From Breznakia pachnodae (lineage in GTDB: Bacteria; Bacillota_I; Bacilli_A; Erysipelotrichales; Erysipelotrichaceae), in assembly GCF_030814225.1 (NCBI RefSeq), contig NZ_JAUSUR010000001.1, forward strand, positions 1,116,001-1,180,000: 64,000 bases of DNA, written 5' to 3'. Under the pieces are notes generated by a model, which saw only the letters and a program-made list of their open reading frames with translations, was not told where the DNA came from and ran no database searches. Shown here one piece after another: positions 45,956 to 54,950 of this stretch (position 1 is its first letter; every line of letters starts with the position of its first letter). A program made the position numbers and the translations under genes.

Positions 45956-46873
45956 TTAGTTTTTCTCAATATATGATTCAATTTCTTCAAATGTTGGAAT
46001 ACCAGTTTGTGCTCCTAATGATCTAGTTGACATAGATGCACCAACACTTGCGAAACGAACTGCTTCTTTCAACGACATGCCTCTTGCTATGGATGTTACA
46101 AATACTCCATTAAATGTATCTCCTGCTCCAGTAGTATCTATTACTTCTACAGGATATGCTGGGATGGTCTCAACTTTTCCATCTTCAACAAATGATACTC
46201 CAGCGCCTCCTCTAGTTACGATCAGTTTTGTAGAGTGTTCTCTATCCCACTTCACCATTTCTTCGAAGAACACTTCTTCTGTATCTAGTGTTTTATTACA
46301 AAGTTCCTCAAATTCTATTTCGTTAGGTGTTATGTAATCTACATAATCTAATGTATCTAGAATTTCACTATTAAATGGGGCTGGATTTAAAACAGTAGTA
46401 ACTCCATTTTGTTTAGCTATTCGTAATGCATACTTCACTGTTGAAACTGGAATCTCTAACTGCATCAGTAAAATATCTGCTTCTTTTATAACATCAACAA
46501 CTGAATCAACAAATGTATTATCTACTAATTCATTTGCTCCAGATATTACTGTAATACAGTTATCTTCTGGTAATTTAAATATACTTGCAATACCAGTAAA
46601 GAAATTAGGTTCAATCATCAGATGACTTAAATCCATTTTTTCTTCCTTTAAATAACTAAGAATTTTGTCACCAAATGTATCTGCTCCAATTTTTCCAAGA
46701 AGTGCAACATCTCCACCACTACGTGATATTGCCACTGCCTGGTTGGAACCTTTACCTCCCACAAGATAATCGATTCCTTTTCCAACAATTGTTTCACCGA
46801 TCTTGGGCAATCGGTCGGTATGCAAAACAATATCAAGATTAATACTACCTAATACAACAACGCTATTTGTCAA
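45956..46873 (-). CDS. rbsK: Ribokinase
   Basis: A 305-residue PfkB-family sugar kinase. Both family signatures are seen: DYLVGGKGSNQAVAISRSGG near residue 38 and DTTGAGDTFNGVF near 246, with the catalytic Asp in GAGD. Ribokinase makes ribose-5-phosphate from ribose and ATP. It is the last gene of an operon with a nucleoside hydrolase, which frees ribose, so this substrate is well supported. The start overlaps the GNAT stop codon by 4 bases. Confidence 0.9.
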   Translation of the reverse strand: MTNSVVVLGSINLDIVLHTDRLPKIGETIVGKGIDYLVGGKGSNQAVAISRSGGDVALLGKIGADTFGDKILSYLKEEKMDLSHLMIEPNFFTGIASIFKLPEDNCITVISGANELVDNTFVDSVVDVIKEADILLMQLEIPVSTVKYALRIAKQNGVTTVLNPAPFNSEILDTLDYVDYITPNEIEFEELCNKTLDTEEVFFEEMVKWDREHSTKLIVTRGGAGVSFVEDGKVETIPAYPVEVIDTTGAGDTFNGVFVTSIARGMSLKEAVRFASVGASMSTRSLGAQTGIPTFEEIESYIEKN

Positions 46874-47376
46874 TCTATTCTCCCCACTTTCTTATAATAT
46901 AAATGGAAATTACCATAAGCTTTACGCTCTTCTATAACAAATGATTCAACTACTCTGAAGTTCATTTTCTCAAGTACTCGCTGCATTGGAAGATTGGTAT
47001 GATTTGTACAAGAATACAATTCTCTATCTTTCAATTCACACTTGTCTATATATTTATCAATTAATTCCTTCGCCAATCCCTGTCCACATGTATTTGCTTT
47101 TACGATTAGACGTTTAATAAAAACTGCTTTTGTATCAATTGGAATCGTAATTTCTTTGATGGAACTCTCTGAAAAAGTTCCCATACAAACAATCGTATCC
47201 GTTCGATCTTTTAATATGTATAGTTCTTGCTTATCGATATCGTTAAGGATTAACTCTCGATTTGGATATTGTTTATTCCACTGATAAATATTCTGTCTTT
47301 CCATGTTTATTTTTGCTTCTTCTAAAATTTGCACCAATTCATCAATATGTTGTGCAGTAGCTACTTCAAATTTCAT
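46870..47376 (-). CDS. GNAT-family acetyltransferase
   Basis: A 168-residue protein with a GNAT fold: the acetyl-CoA loop KANTCGQGLAKELIDKY and a C-terminal strand-turn typical of the family (TNLPMQRVLEKMNFRVVES). The substrate is unknown; the place inside a nucleoside-salvage operon is unusual and could mean it acts on a nucleobase-like or amino compound. Overlaps ribokinase by 4 bases and follows the carrier gene by 6 bases. Confidence 0.85.
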   Translation of the reverse strand: MKFEVATAQHIDELVQILEEAKINMERQNIYQWNKQYPNRELILNDIDKQELYILKDRTDTIVCMGTFSESSIKEITIPIDTKAVFIKRLIVKANTCGQGLAKELIDKYIDKCELKDRELYSCTNHTNLPMQRVLEKMNFRVVESFVIEERKAYGNFHLYYKKVGRID

Positions 47377-47382
47377 TAGTCC

Positions 47383-48756
47383 TTAATATGGAAGAATAAT
47401 AATTGATAACACTACTACTAAGATAATTCCGACAATTGTTGGTACACTAGTACGTTTCAATAACTTCATTGGAGATACTCCAACTGAAGATGAAACAATC
47501 ATCATTACTGCTGCTACTGGTGAAATTGTTCTAGCTAAGTTTGCAATCATTTGCATTGGCAAGGCAATAAGAATACCATCAATACCTGCTCTAGCTGCAA
47601 TATCAGGTAGTAATTCAATTGTTGCATAGAACATTGATAAACCACCACCAGCAAGAACACCAAAGATTGTTGTTCCACCACTGAAGATTAATGAAGTCAC
47701 GATACCTGCTGCAGATGTATTTTCAACCATACTCATCAATGAATCAATAACACCTAAGTTTTGAATTGCTGTTGTTACAAGAACCCCACCAACTACTAAC
47801 AATACAACTTGACTGAATCCTTGTCCCATTCCTTTGAACATTTCAACTGCTGCTTCTTGTGATAATTTAAGTGACTTGTGTCTGATTGTTTCAATAACAA
47901 CAACAATAAAGAACGAAATTACTGTTAATACAAAGATATCCATAGAAATTTCATTTGTTACCATACTTGCAATACCAACACCAATAATCATAACTAATGG
48001 TAATAATGGTAACAATGCATAGAATGTAGGTACTTTTGCTTCTTCTACTTCAGATAAGTTAGAAGTGTCAACTTTTACAAATGCTGCTTCACCTTCTGTT
48101 TTATCACAGTGTTTTTGCCAGAAGTAATGTACAACTGCTAAAATCAATAATACTGGAATTGAAATTTTTGCATGCCAGATTACATAATCCAATAAGTTAT
48201 AATTTAATACTTCTGCTGCAATTACGTTGTCTGCACCTAAAGGTGTAGGCATAATTGTTGCTGTCATTGCAATAACTGCTGCGGCAGTCATTGATGAAAT
48301 ACCGATTCCTTGTAATAGTGGATATAGAATTGCCATTAAGATAACAGCAAGACTTGATGCACTTGGAACTACTAGTGACATTAAGTTACCCAATAAGAAT
48401 ACAATTGGAACAAACAATGCCTTTGATTTAATTTTCATAATTGGTTTTACAAGTACATTTACTGCCTTTTGATTTGCACCAATATGGTTCATATATCCAG
48501 AGTATCCAAACAGAATCATTACAACTAATCCTGCTCCGCCAATTTGACTAATAATTGCATCTTTGAATGATAAGAATATATCAAATAATGCAAATCCTGT
48601 TCCTTCTCCTTCAGGATATAATGCATGGCCTAATAATGTTGCACACGCTAATAAAATTAATCCTGCTGAAATTAATACAAATGTTGGGTTATAGTTCTTA
48701 ACAATTAAGTAACCTACAACACCCATAACTACGATTACTAATAATGCTTCTATCAT
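47383..48756 (-). CDS. DcuC-family membrane carrier
   Basis: A 457-residue polytopic protein of the DcuC (anaerobic C4-dicarboxylate) family: VVMILFGYSGYMNHIGANQKAV, FLLGNLMSLVVPSASSLAVIL, MPTPLGADNVIAAEVL and LARTISPVAAVMMIVSSSVGV. E. coli DcuC exports succinate, but the operon here contains nucleoside hydrolase and ribokinase, so it may carry nucleosides, a base or ribose. That is inference from neighbours. The hydrolase ends 12 bases upstream. Confidence 0.85.
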   Translation of the reverse strand: MIEALLVIVVMGVVGYLIVKNYNPTFVLISAGLILLACATLLGHALYPEGEGTGFALFDIFLSFKDAIISQIGGAGLVVMILFGYSGYMNHIGANQKAVNVLVKPIMKIKSKALFVPIVFLLGNLMSLVVPSASSLAVILMAILYPLLQGIGISSMTAAAVIAMTATIMPTPLGADNVIAAEVLNYNLLDYVIWHAKISIPVLLILAVVHYFWQKHCDKTEGEAAFVKVDTSNLSEVEEAKVPTFYALLPLLPLVMIIGVGIASMVTNEISMDIFVLTVISFFIVVVIETIRHKSLKLSQEAAVEMFKGMGQGFSQVVLLVVGGVLVTTAIQNLGVIDSLMSMVENTSAAGIVTSLIFSGGTTIFGVLAGGGLSMFYATIELLPDIAARAGIDGILIALPMQMIANLARTISPVAAVMMIVSSSVGVSPMKLLKRTSVPTIVGIILVVVLSIIILPY

Positions 48757-48768
48757 TTTTCTTTCCCC

Positions 48769-49695
48769 CTATACGCATTTCTCAATTGACTCTAAAAACC
48801 AATTTTTAAATTGATCTGGGTCAACGTCAACACACACTCTACAATTACTTTCCCTTCCCAAGTATCCTTTTAAATCAATTGAAGTAGCTCCTGCAGTATA
48901 TACACCATTTACTTCAATACCAACAAATGTTTCTTCAATGGTGAACATTTCTGGTTTTAGTAAATACGCTACTGCAAAACTGTCATACATTTTTAAACCA
49001 GTTTGGAAACTTCCTCCACGATATTTTTTAAATAACAGATACATCATATTACCAACATTATTCATATCTCTGATTTTTTCGCTATCTTCAGGCACAACAA
49101 GTGATTTCCAAGCAACATCAAGTGGTGCCAGCGCTAGTGGTAATCCACTTGTGAATACAATTTGTGCTGCCTCTGGATCTACTGCAATATTAAATTCAGA
49201 GAGGACTCCTTTATTACCACGACCAAGTGCTCCACCCATCATGACAATCTCTTCTACTTTATCTAACAATTCAGGATACATACGAATAAACATTGCGATA
49301 TTTGTAAGTGGCCCAATTGCTACAATCGTTGTTTTTTCTTCTGACGCTCTGATTGTATTTGCGATTGCATTTACTGCATGTTCCTTTAACAATAACTCAT
49401 TATTTGGTTGAGGAAAGTCAAAGCCTTCCATTCCAGTTGCACCATGAATATCACTTGCATCCACTGCATCCTTTAACAGTGGTCTTGTTGCTCCTTTTGC
49501 AATTGGAGTATCTTTACCAAAAAACGTTATTAGTTTTTTAGCATTCAATGTGACCTTCTCACTACTCACATTTCCAGCAACCGTTGTTATTAACTTAACA
49601 TCTAATTGATCTGAGTATAGTGCGATTGCTATCGCAACTGCATCATCGATTCCTGGATCTGTATCAATAATTACATTTCTCTTTAATTCGCTCAT
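48769..49695 (-). CDS. Inosine-uridine-preferring nucleoside hydrolase
   Basis: A 308-residue hydrolase with the metal-binding motif IIDTDPGIDDAVAIAIAL at the N-terminus, TTVAGNVSSEKVTLNAKKL, and EFNIAVDPEAAQIVF near residue 165. These enzymes split a ribonucleoside into base and ribose using bound calcium. First gene of the operon; two LacI-type operators lie upstream. GGAAAAAAG acts as ribosome binding site. Confidence 0.92.
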   Translation of the reverse strand: MSELKRNVIIDTDPGIDDAVAIAIALYSDQLDVKLITTVAGNVSSEKVTLNAKKLITFFGKDTPIAKGATRPLLKDAVDASDIHGATGMEGFDFPQPNNELLLKEHAVNAIANTIRASEEKTTIVAIGPLTNIAMFIRMYPELLDKVEEIVMMGGALGRGNKGVLSEFNIAVDPEAAQIVFTSGLPLALAPLDVAWKSLVVPEDSEKIRDMNNVGNMMYLLFKKYRGGSFQTGLKMYDSFAVAYLLKPEMFTIEETFVGIEVNGVYTAGATSIDLKGYLGRESNCRVCVDVDPDQFKNWFLESIEKCV

Positions 49696-49709
49696 CTTTT
49701 TTCCTTTCT

Positions 49710-49729
49710 TTGATAAAGCGCTTTATCAA
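49710..49729. promoter_or_regulatory. 20-base palindromic operator, nucleoside operon
   Basis: The core GATAAAGCGCTTTATC extends to a perfect palindrome with outer TT and AA. Typical of a LacI-family repressor site, 15 bases before the nucleoside hydrolase start. A second, shorter copy lies at 49791-49802. Confidence 0.75.
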
Positions 49730-49790
49730 ATTATCAAAAATTAATACTTCACCTCTTTTCTCTACTATTCATACATGAAAACATTAAAGG

Positions 49791-49802
49791 TAAAGCGCTT
49801 TA
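49791..49802. promoter_or_regulatory. Second TAAAGCGCTTTA operator, nucleoside operon
   Basis: Twelve-base palindrome identical to the core of the site at 49710-49729, about 80 bases apart. Two such sites allow DNA looping by a tetrameric LacI-type repressor. Confidence 0.7.
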
Positions 49803-49868
49803 TCTAGATTTTAAAAATTAAAAGAAATAAATTTTTTATTTCTTTCTATAACTCGAGATTAACATATA

Positions 49869-49884
49869 ATGTAAGCGTTGTCAA
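49869..49884 (-). promoter_or_regulatory. Possible CcpA (cre) site over a -35 box, nucleoside operon
   Basis: On the minus strand TTGACAACGCTTACAT matches the cre consensus in all but one position and begins with a TTGACA -35 box. It would link the operon to carbon catabolite repression. Confidence 0.5.
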
Positions 49885-49969
49885 ATTTTACTTTTATTTT
49901 CTGATTTCTATACTTCAGTTACGATATTTATATTTCATTATATTTAAATGCTATTTTTAGTTTTCAACA

Positions 49970-50005
49970 ATTTCAAAAAAATAATGAGCATTATCTACTC
50001 ATTAT
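49970..50005 (-). terminator. Rho-independent terminator of the EIIBC/deacetylase/hydrolase operon
   Basis: ATAATGAG (49981-49988) pairs with CTCATTAT (49998-50005); on the minus strand seven T follow. One arm is formed by the last sense codons (NNE) of the hydrolase gene, so the stop codon lies inside the hairpin. Confidence 0.75.
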
Positions 50006-50906
50006 TTTCTAAAAACTTAAGAATACTACTCATGCTTTCCTTTGTACAAGTTCGTTTATAATCATACAAAAAGCCATGTTGTGCATCTGTATATGTCTGA
50101 TCAAAAAATACATCTGTCACATTGATTCCTATTTGTTTTGCCTTCTTTACAAATCCTACTGATTGTGAATTATGTAAAGGATCAATCTCACTTGAAATAA
50201 CAATTGATTTAGGAAAATTTTCAGTTATATAATCAATTACAGATGCTTCATTCATTAAGTCCATATTATTATCGACATCAACTGTTCCTAGAAAAGCATT
50301 ATAAGAAATATCTAATAATGGAAACTCTGAATGAACTGCTGTTCTAAAATCATAAACTCCATAAAATAGAATCATCCCTTTAATAAAATCAGCATATTCT
50401 GGGCGTACTAAATCATATAACTTTGCATATGTTTCATTAGTGCAAACAGTTGCTACTACTGCAGCTAAATATGCTCCTCCAGAATCCCCTGATAAAATAA
50501 TATTCTTTGCATCTCCTTTATATTTTTCAATATTCTCATAAATCCATTTTATTGCTTCTAATACATTTTGCTCCTGATCAGGATGTGCAGTTTTAGGTGC
50601 AAGATTATAGTTAATTGCTACAGTTGTATACCCTTTCGTAGCCAGATACCTACAGTATCCAAGTACGTCTTTTTTATCACCTACAGTCCATCCTCCACCA
50701 TGTATATGAATAATAACTGGCTGATTTTCACTTGCTTCTTCTGCGACAAAAATATCTAATTTACTTTTTCTTCCATAGTTTTCTGAATATTTAATATTTT
50801 TATATATATGAATTTTTTTATCTTCTGGATATGTTTTATTCCATTTAATTCTATTAAAAATTGACAAATTATATAATAGTTTAGTTAAGTATATTTTTAG
50901 TTTCAT
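49995..50906 (-). CDS. Alpha/beta hydrolase, HSL-type carboxylesterase
   Basis: A 303-residue protein from the ATG at 50906, which follows the preceding stop codon by one base. Oxyanion-hole motif HIHGGGWTVG, nucleophile Ser in SGDSGGAYL, and a late HGF segment (DAQHGFLYDY) for the catalytic His: the hormone-sensitive-lipase class. No signal peptide. It is the last gene of a run with an EIIBC, two deacetylases, an esterase and two metallo-hydrolases, so it may remove acyl groups from an imported glycoside; this is inferred. Confidence 0.85.
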   Translation of the reverse strand: MKLKIYLTKLLYNLSIFNRIKWNKTYPEDKKIHIYKNIKYSENYGRKSKLDIFVAEEASENQPVIIHIHGGGWTVGDKKDVLGYCRYLATKGYTTVAINYNLAPKTAHPDQEQNVLEAIKWIYENIEKYKGDAKNIILSGDSGGAYLAAVVATVCTNETYAKLYDLVRPEYADFIKGMILFYGVYDFRTAVHSEFPLLDISYNAFLGTVDVDNNMDLMNEASVIDYITENFPKSIVISSEIDPLHNSQSVGFVKKAKQIGINVTDVFFDQTYTDAQHGFLYDYKRTCTKESMSSILKFLENNE

Positions 50907-50907
50907 C

Positions 50908-51726
50908 TCATTGTACCTTATCAAATCGATAGATTAAGTTCCCTTGTACCCCATCTATTCGTTGACCTTTTTGATCTACACGTTTAGCGTAATAAAAACC
51001 TTTTTCTCCAAACACTTCTGTTTCAACATGATCATCTTGTTTATTCAAGATATCATCACAACATGAAATTACATTATCCAAAATAGATGGATCAGATTCA
51101 AATGTTCCATGGTTTCTAATCACACGATTATACTTTGATTCATATTCTTTTTTTATTCGAAGTAATGAAGTTCGATATTCCTCAACAGTAGTTGCGTAAT
51201 CTTCAAACAGCAAAACACTCACTCCACATGCGTCACCAAATAACATCATCTTTTCTTCAGGAATTAACATCATCATTGTACCTTTTGTATGCCCAGCTAC
51301 TTCGATTGCCTCTATTGAAATTCCACCTAAATCAAAGCTTTCTTTATCGCTAAGGGGATGAAAATTATCTTTTATTGGACTGCAGGATATTTTCATAAAC
51401 TCATCTCCTCCTGGAAATTGTCCAAAAAACTGACTGCGATATTCCTGAGAGCTATGTTCTCTGTATACTTCATAATCCTTAGGATTCAAATACACATCTT
51501 CAAACAGTCCAGCACCTCCCACATGATCGACGTGGCCATGTGTCAACACAACAAATACTGGCTTATCAGTTAATGTCTTTACATACTCACTTAGATTACC
51601 AAAACCATCTCCTGTATCAATTAAACATGCTTTATTGTCACCAATTACAAGATACATCGCTACATTTATTGGATCAATAATTCTTATAACTTTGTCACTA
51701 ATATACTCGCTTTTAAAATGATTCAT
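50908..51726 (-). CDS. Metallo-beta-lactamase-fold hydrolase
   Basis: A 272-residue MBL protein. Motifs: THGHVDHVGG (metal sites), GHTKGTMM, GDACGVS and late His in RNHGTFESD. Cytoplasmic; such enzymes hydrolyse thioesters, lactones and other esters. Ends one base before the alpha/beta hydrolase start. A second member of the family is encoded next to it, with limited similarity between the two. Confidence 0.88.
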   Translation of the reverse strand: MNHFKSEYISDKVIRIIDPINVAMYLVIGDNKACLIDTGDGFGNLSEYVKTLTDKPVFVVLTHGHVDHVGGAGLFEDVYLNPKDYEVYREHSSQEYRSQFFGQFPGGDEFMKISCSPIKDNFHPLSDKESFDLGGISIEAIEVAGHTKGTMMMLIPEEKMMLFGDACGVSVLLFEDYATTVEEYRTSLLRIKKEYESKYNRVIRNHGTFESDPSILDNVISCCDDILNKQDDHVETEVFGEKGFYYAKRVDQKGQRIDGVQGNLIYRFDKVQ

Positions 51727-51739
51727 ATAGACTCCTTGT

Positions 51740-52582
51740 TTATATTCTTTTTATTGCTGATTCAGGACATGATAGTGTTGCCCTACCATAACTAACAAGA
51801 TAACCTGTCCCTGTATTACTCACAACTTTTGTATAATATGCACTACCATTATTTATTTTATCAATACCTCTGATGTAATCATCAATCCAGTATATGGATA
51901 ACGGATACATCTGATGTCCTGGATATATTTCTTCAAATAATGGATATACATCTCTTAGCTTATTTAGGCTTTTCTGGTAAATATCTAATGAAGCAGAATG
52001 GTCAAAATGCAACAATACACCTTTCTCACATACACTATCTCCAACATACAAGCGTTTCTTTTTTGAATCAAGTACACTTATTGAACCACAAGTATGTCCT
52101 GGTGTATGAATTATTTCCAACACTCTATTTCCTAAGTCAAAAATTTGTCCATCATAAAGTTCTTTATATTTATTCTGCTTGGGAAGGCGACAGTGTTTAT
52201 CGAGTTCCTCTTGAATCATAGGTAAGTGAAACAGCCAGTTTGGACAACCTTTATCCATGATTCTTTGTGCAATAAGATGATGACGATATTCATAAGAAGA
52301 ATGTTCTTCTAACACCTTTTCATCTTCTGGATGCATGTAAATAGAATCAAACTGATGGTTATTTGCTATATGATCCAAATGGCCATGGGTATTAATAACG
52401 ATTACTTCTTTTGAAATTAATGTTTGAGTTATACCTTTCAAGTCTAAAACACAAAGTCCAGTATCAATTAACACAGCATAATCCTCTCCTTCAATCAAAT
52501 AATTATGAGTTTTACCATTGCCACTTCCATTAGAGATAATCCATGTGCTATCATCAATACTTGAGATTTCTATATCTTTCAT
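51740..52582 (-). CDS. Metallo-beta-lactamase-fold hydrolase
   Basis: A 280-residue MBL protein; the ATG at 52582 (MKDIEISSIDDSTW) overlaps the esterase stop as ATGA and follows AGAAGGA. A longer reading frame upstream only repeats esterase codons in another frame. Motifs: NTHGHLDHIANN, HTPGHTCGSISV, GDSVC and YPGHQMY, forming the metal centre. Probably acts with the neighbouring hydrolases on one class of substrate. Confidence 0.88.
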   Translation of the reverse strand: MKDIEISSIDDSTWIISNGSGNGKTHNYLIEGEDYAVLIDTGLCVLDLKGITQTLISKEVIVINTHGHLDHIANNHQFDSIYMHPEDEKVLEEHSSYEYRHHLIAQRIMDKGCPNWLFHLPMIQEELDKHCRLPKQNKYKELYDGQIFDLGNRVLEIIHTPGHTCGSISVLDSKKKRLYVGDSVCEKGVLLHFDHSASLDIYQKSLNKLRDVYPLFEEIYPGHQMYPLSIYWIDDYIRGIDKINNGSAYYTKVVSNTGTGYLVSYGRATLSCPESAIKRI

Positions 52583-53388
52583 ATTTGTTTGTCCTTCTGT
52601 GCTAAACACCAATGTATTGCTTTCTCGAGATATACATCCCAAAAAACCCAATCATGTTTCCCACTTGCAACCTCCCAACAGAGATTAATTCCAGAATCGC
52701 GTAGTTTGTTTACCATGTTTACATTATTATCATAAACATAATCCTCTTTTCCACAAGCCATATAAAGCGCAGGAAGTATTCCTTTATTATGAGCATTTAT
52801 CGATGTAAATAATGGGTCTTTTTCACTGTTTTTTATAGTATCAAAATCGCCAAATATATTTTTGAAAAATGCCGGTGTTGCTTGAGCTAGATAATCTGGA
52901 TGTTCTTCTTTCACTAAATCTTCAGTAATAAATCCACCAGACAAACAGAAAATAGAATCAAAAGTCTCGGCAAATCTACTTCCTACTAATAAACTACCAA
53001 AACCACCCATAGATATTCCACCAATAAATGTATCTTCTCTTTTAGAGGATAGTGGAAACATTTTTCTAGTTACCTCTACAAGTTCTTTTCCAACATAACT
53101 TCCATACAACATTTCTGTATCTTCTTGGTCAACATAGAAACTATTTTCCCCACTTGGAAATACAATTGCCAAATTAAGATCCCTTGCAATTTTAAAAATT
53201 CTACTACTATATAAATAATCACCTGCATTATTTGCAAATCCATGAAGTAAATACAGTGTTTTGAATTTATTTGGTTTATCACTAGGATTCTTGTCAAAAC
53301 TCTTTGTATCCTCAATTGGTAAAATCACTTTAAAATCTACATATCTTTTTAAGCAATAAGACATGTAAGTCACATTCATCACTGCCAT
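52579..53388 (-). CDS. Esterase, putative-esterase (PF00756-type) family
   Basis: A 269-residue alpha/beta hydrolase of the esterase D / acetyl-xylan-esterase-like family: TLYLLHGFANNAGDYL, nucleophile Ser in GGISMGGFGSLL, catalytic His in SGKHDWVFWD. No signal peptide, so it acts in the cytoplasm on imported material. Starts behind AAAGGAG; the deacetylase gene ends 15 bases upstream. Confidence 0.88.
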   Translation of the reverse strand: MAVMNVTYMSYCLKRYVDFKVILPIEDTKSFDKNPSDKPNKFKTLYLLHGFANNAGDYLYSSRIFKIARDLNLAIVFPSGENSFYVDQEDTEMLYGSYVGKELVEVTRKMFPLSSKREDTFIGGISMGGFGSLLVGSRFAETFDSIFCLSGGFITEDLVKEEHPDYLAQATPAFFKNIFGDFDTIKNSEKDPLFTSINAHNKGILPALYMACGKEDYVYDNNVNMVNKLRDSGINLCWEVASGKHDWVFWDVYLEKAIHWCLAQKDKQI

Positions 53389-53403
53389 AATAAGTTTTCT
53401 CCT

Positions 53404-54153
53404 TTATAATTCATCATATGTAATACAACTAATATGTTCTTCATTAATATAAGTTTTTATTTCATCACTAATTAACATCTGTGTTTCAAATGGACGAGAT
53501 AATGTTAAAGAGGAACTTTCTAAAATATATGCATCTAAGTATCCTGGATGATAAACGATTAAACTGCAAGAATTATCATCCATATTAGAAACCACTTCAT
53601 ATAAACATTCTTTAGGACTTTTTTCTTTTGTACTTCCTCCATATAAATATACCATCGTATTACCAATTTCAACTGGTTCTTCCATGCTTATAGGAAGAGG
53701 GGAATACTTAATTTTATATTTATCTGCAATCATCATAATTGCTTTAAAAAAGTTATTACTTGAAACAGCATGTCCATCCATATAAGCAGGTTTTCTTCCA
53801 ACTAATTCAATAAATTTATGGTATTGTGCTTCAACTTCTAAAAGAGCTTCTTCTAAAATTACAATATCCTCTGTAGATTGTGTATATTCTTTTGTTGATT
53901 TAAATATACCTTTCTCTGTAGTTATACTTTTGATGCTTTGAAGTTCTGATAATGGATATCCATTACTTATATTTACATGTAATCCTACACATACATCTGT
54001 TGATGTTATCAAAGCAATACCATGATCACTTGCTTCCATATTTACCATTATGCCTATATTTCGGATTAATCCATTTTTAATACTTTTTTCAATTCCATAA
54101 TTAACGGCTTCACTATAACCTAAGTCATCTGCACGAAATAATATCTTCTTCAT
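53404..54153 (-). CDS. ChbG/YdjC-family carbohydrate deacetylase
   Basis: A 249-residue protein from the ATG at 54153 behind AAGGAG. YdjC marks: FRADDLGYSEAVNYGIEKSI at the start and MDGHAVSSNNFFKAIM, giving the metal-binding Asp-Asp and His. The second motif has GHAV where other members have HHG/HQH, so one metal ligand may differ. ChbG removes an acetyl group from chitobiose-6-phosphate. Overlaps the second deacetylase gene by 29 bases. Confidence 0.85.
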   Translation of the reverse strand: MKKILFRADDLGYSEAVNYGIEKSIKNGLIRNIGIMVNMEASDHGIALITSTDVCVGLHVNISNGYPLSELQSIKSITTEKGIFKSTKEYTQSTEDIVILEEALLEVEAQYHKFIELVGRKPAYMDGHAVSSNNFFKAIMMIADKYKIKYSPLPISMEEPVEIGNTMVYLYGGSTKEKSPKECLYEVVSNMDDNSCSLIVYHPGYLDAYILESSSLTLSRPFETQMLISDEIKTYINEEHISCITYDEL

Positions 54154-54949
54154 ATTTCTCCTTCTTTCCATTCCATTTTTTAAAATCGGAATAAGATAGT
54201 AAAGTTATATTTTCTTTACGAATAAAATTTATCAATGATTGGTTTTCAAATACTTTTAAGTCTTTCTCTCGATCACTATTAAGCACTGAAATTCTTTTAA
54301 GTAATTCATCACAATACCCAGGATGACATCCTATTTCTACAACCCCACAAGTTTCTAATGCAATCTCCAAGTATTCTATAATTTCTTCAACCGTGTGATA
54401 AGGCAGCTTCGTATTAAAGAACAAGTGATTTGTTTGCAAAATCTTTGCTTCTTTATAATAATTCATTAGCCTTTTATCACCTTTTCTTGATGCTTCATTT
54501 CGCAAAGGAACATCATATTTAATTGCTAATTCAATAAATAACTTTGTCATTTCTTCTGACTTATTCATAAATCCATGATGAGTGTCTAAATGATTCAGTT
54601 TTAATCCTGTACTAGTAAATCGTTCAATTTGTGCTTCTAGTTCACTTCTAACTTCATCTATATTTACTTCTCTATGTTTAAACTCTTCTCTGCTATAGAA
54701 ATAACCTTTCTCATTCACCAAAGATTTACATTCACTTACTGGTAAGATAGGTTGCCCCATTGTTAGTAAACAATGAAGCCCCATCTCACATATATCATTC
54801 TCTAATGCCATTTTTGCACTTTCAAGAAAATCTGTTGTCGATACAATCGCACTTGTATCACTAATAATTCCCTTTTTCATTCCTTCTATAATACCTTTGC
54901 TGACATTTACAGTTAATCCATAATCATCTGCATTTATTATTAAGTTCAT
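54125..54949 (-). CDS. ChbG/YdjC-family carbohydrate deacetylase
   Basis: A 274-residue ChbG/YdjC protein: IINADDYGLTVNVSKGIIEGM, LNHLDTHHGFMNKS and EIGCHPGYCDELL contain the expected Asp and three His for a divalent metal. Starts one base after the EIIBC stop codon. Together with the neighbouring copy it suggests an N-acetyl-amino sugar disaccharide entering through the PTS, deacetylated before cleavage; no glycosidase is seen in the cluster. Confidence 0.88.
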   Translation of the reverse strand: MNLIINADDYGLTVNVSKGIIEGMKKGIISDTSAIVSTTDFLESAKMALENDICEMGLHCLLTMGQPILPVSECKSLVNEKGYFYSREEFKHREVNIDEVRSELEAQIERFTSTGLKLNHLDTHHGFMNKSEEMTKLFIELAIKYDVPLRNEASRKGDKRLMNYYKEAKILQTNHLFFNTKLPYHTVEEIIEYLEIALETCGVVEIGCHPGYCDELLKRISVLNSDREKDLKVFENQSLINFIRKENITLLSYSDFKKWNGKKEKYEEDIISCR

Positions 54950-54950
54950 T

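Noticed and set aside
52583..52651. Longer N-terminus for the second metallo-hydrolase
   Set aside because: It overlaps the esterase gene in another frame, while the ATG at 52582 has an ATGA overlap and an upstream AGAAGGA.
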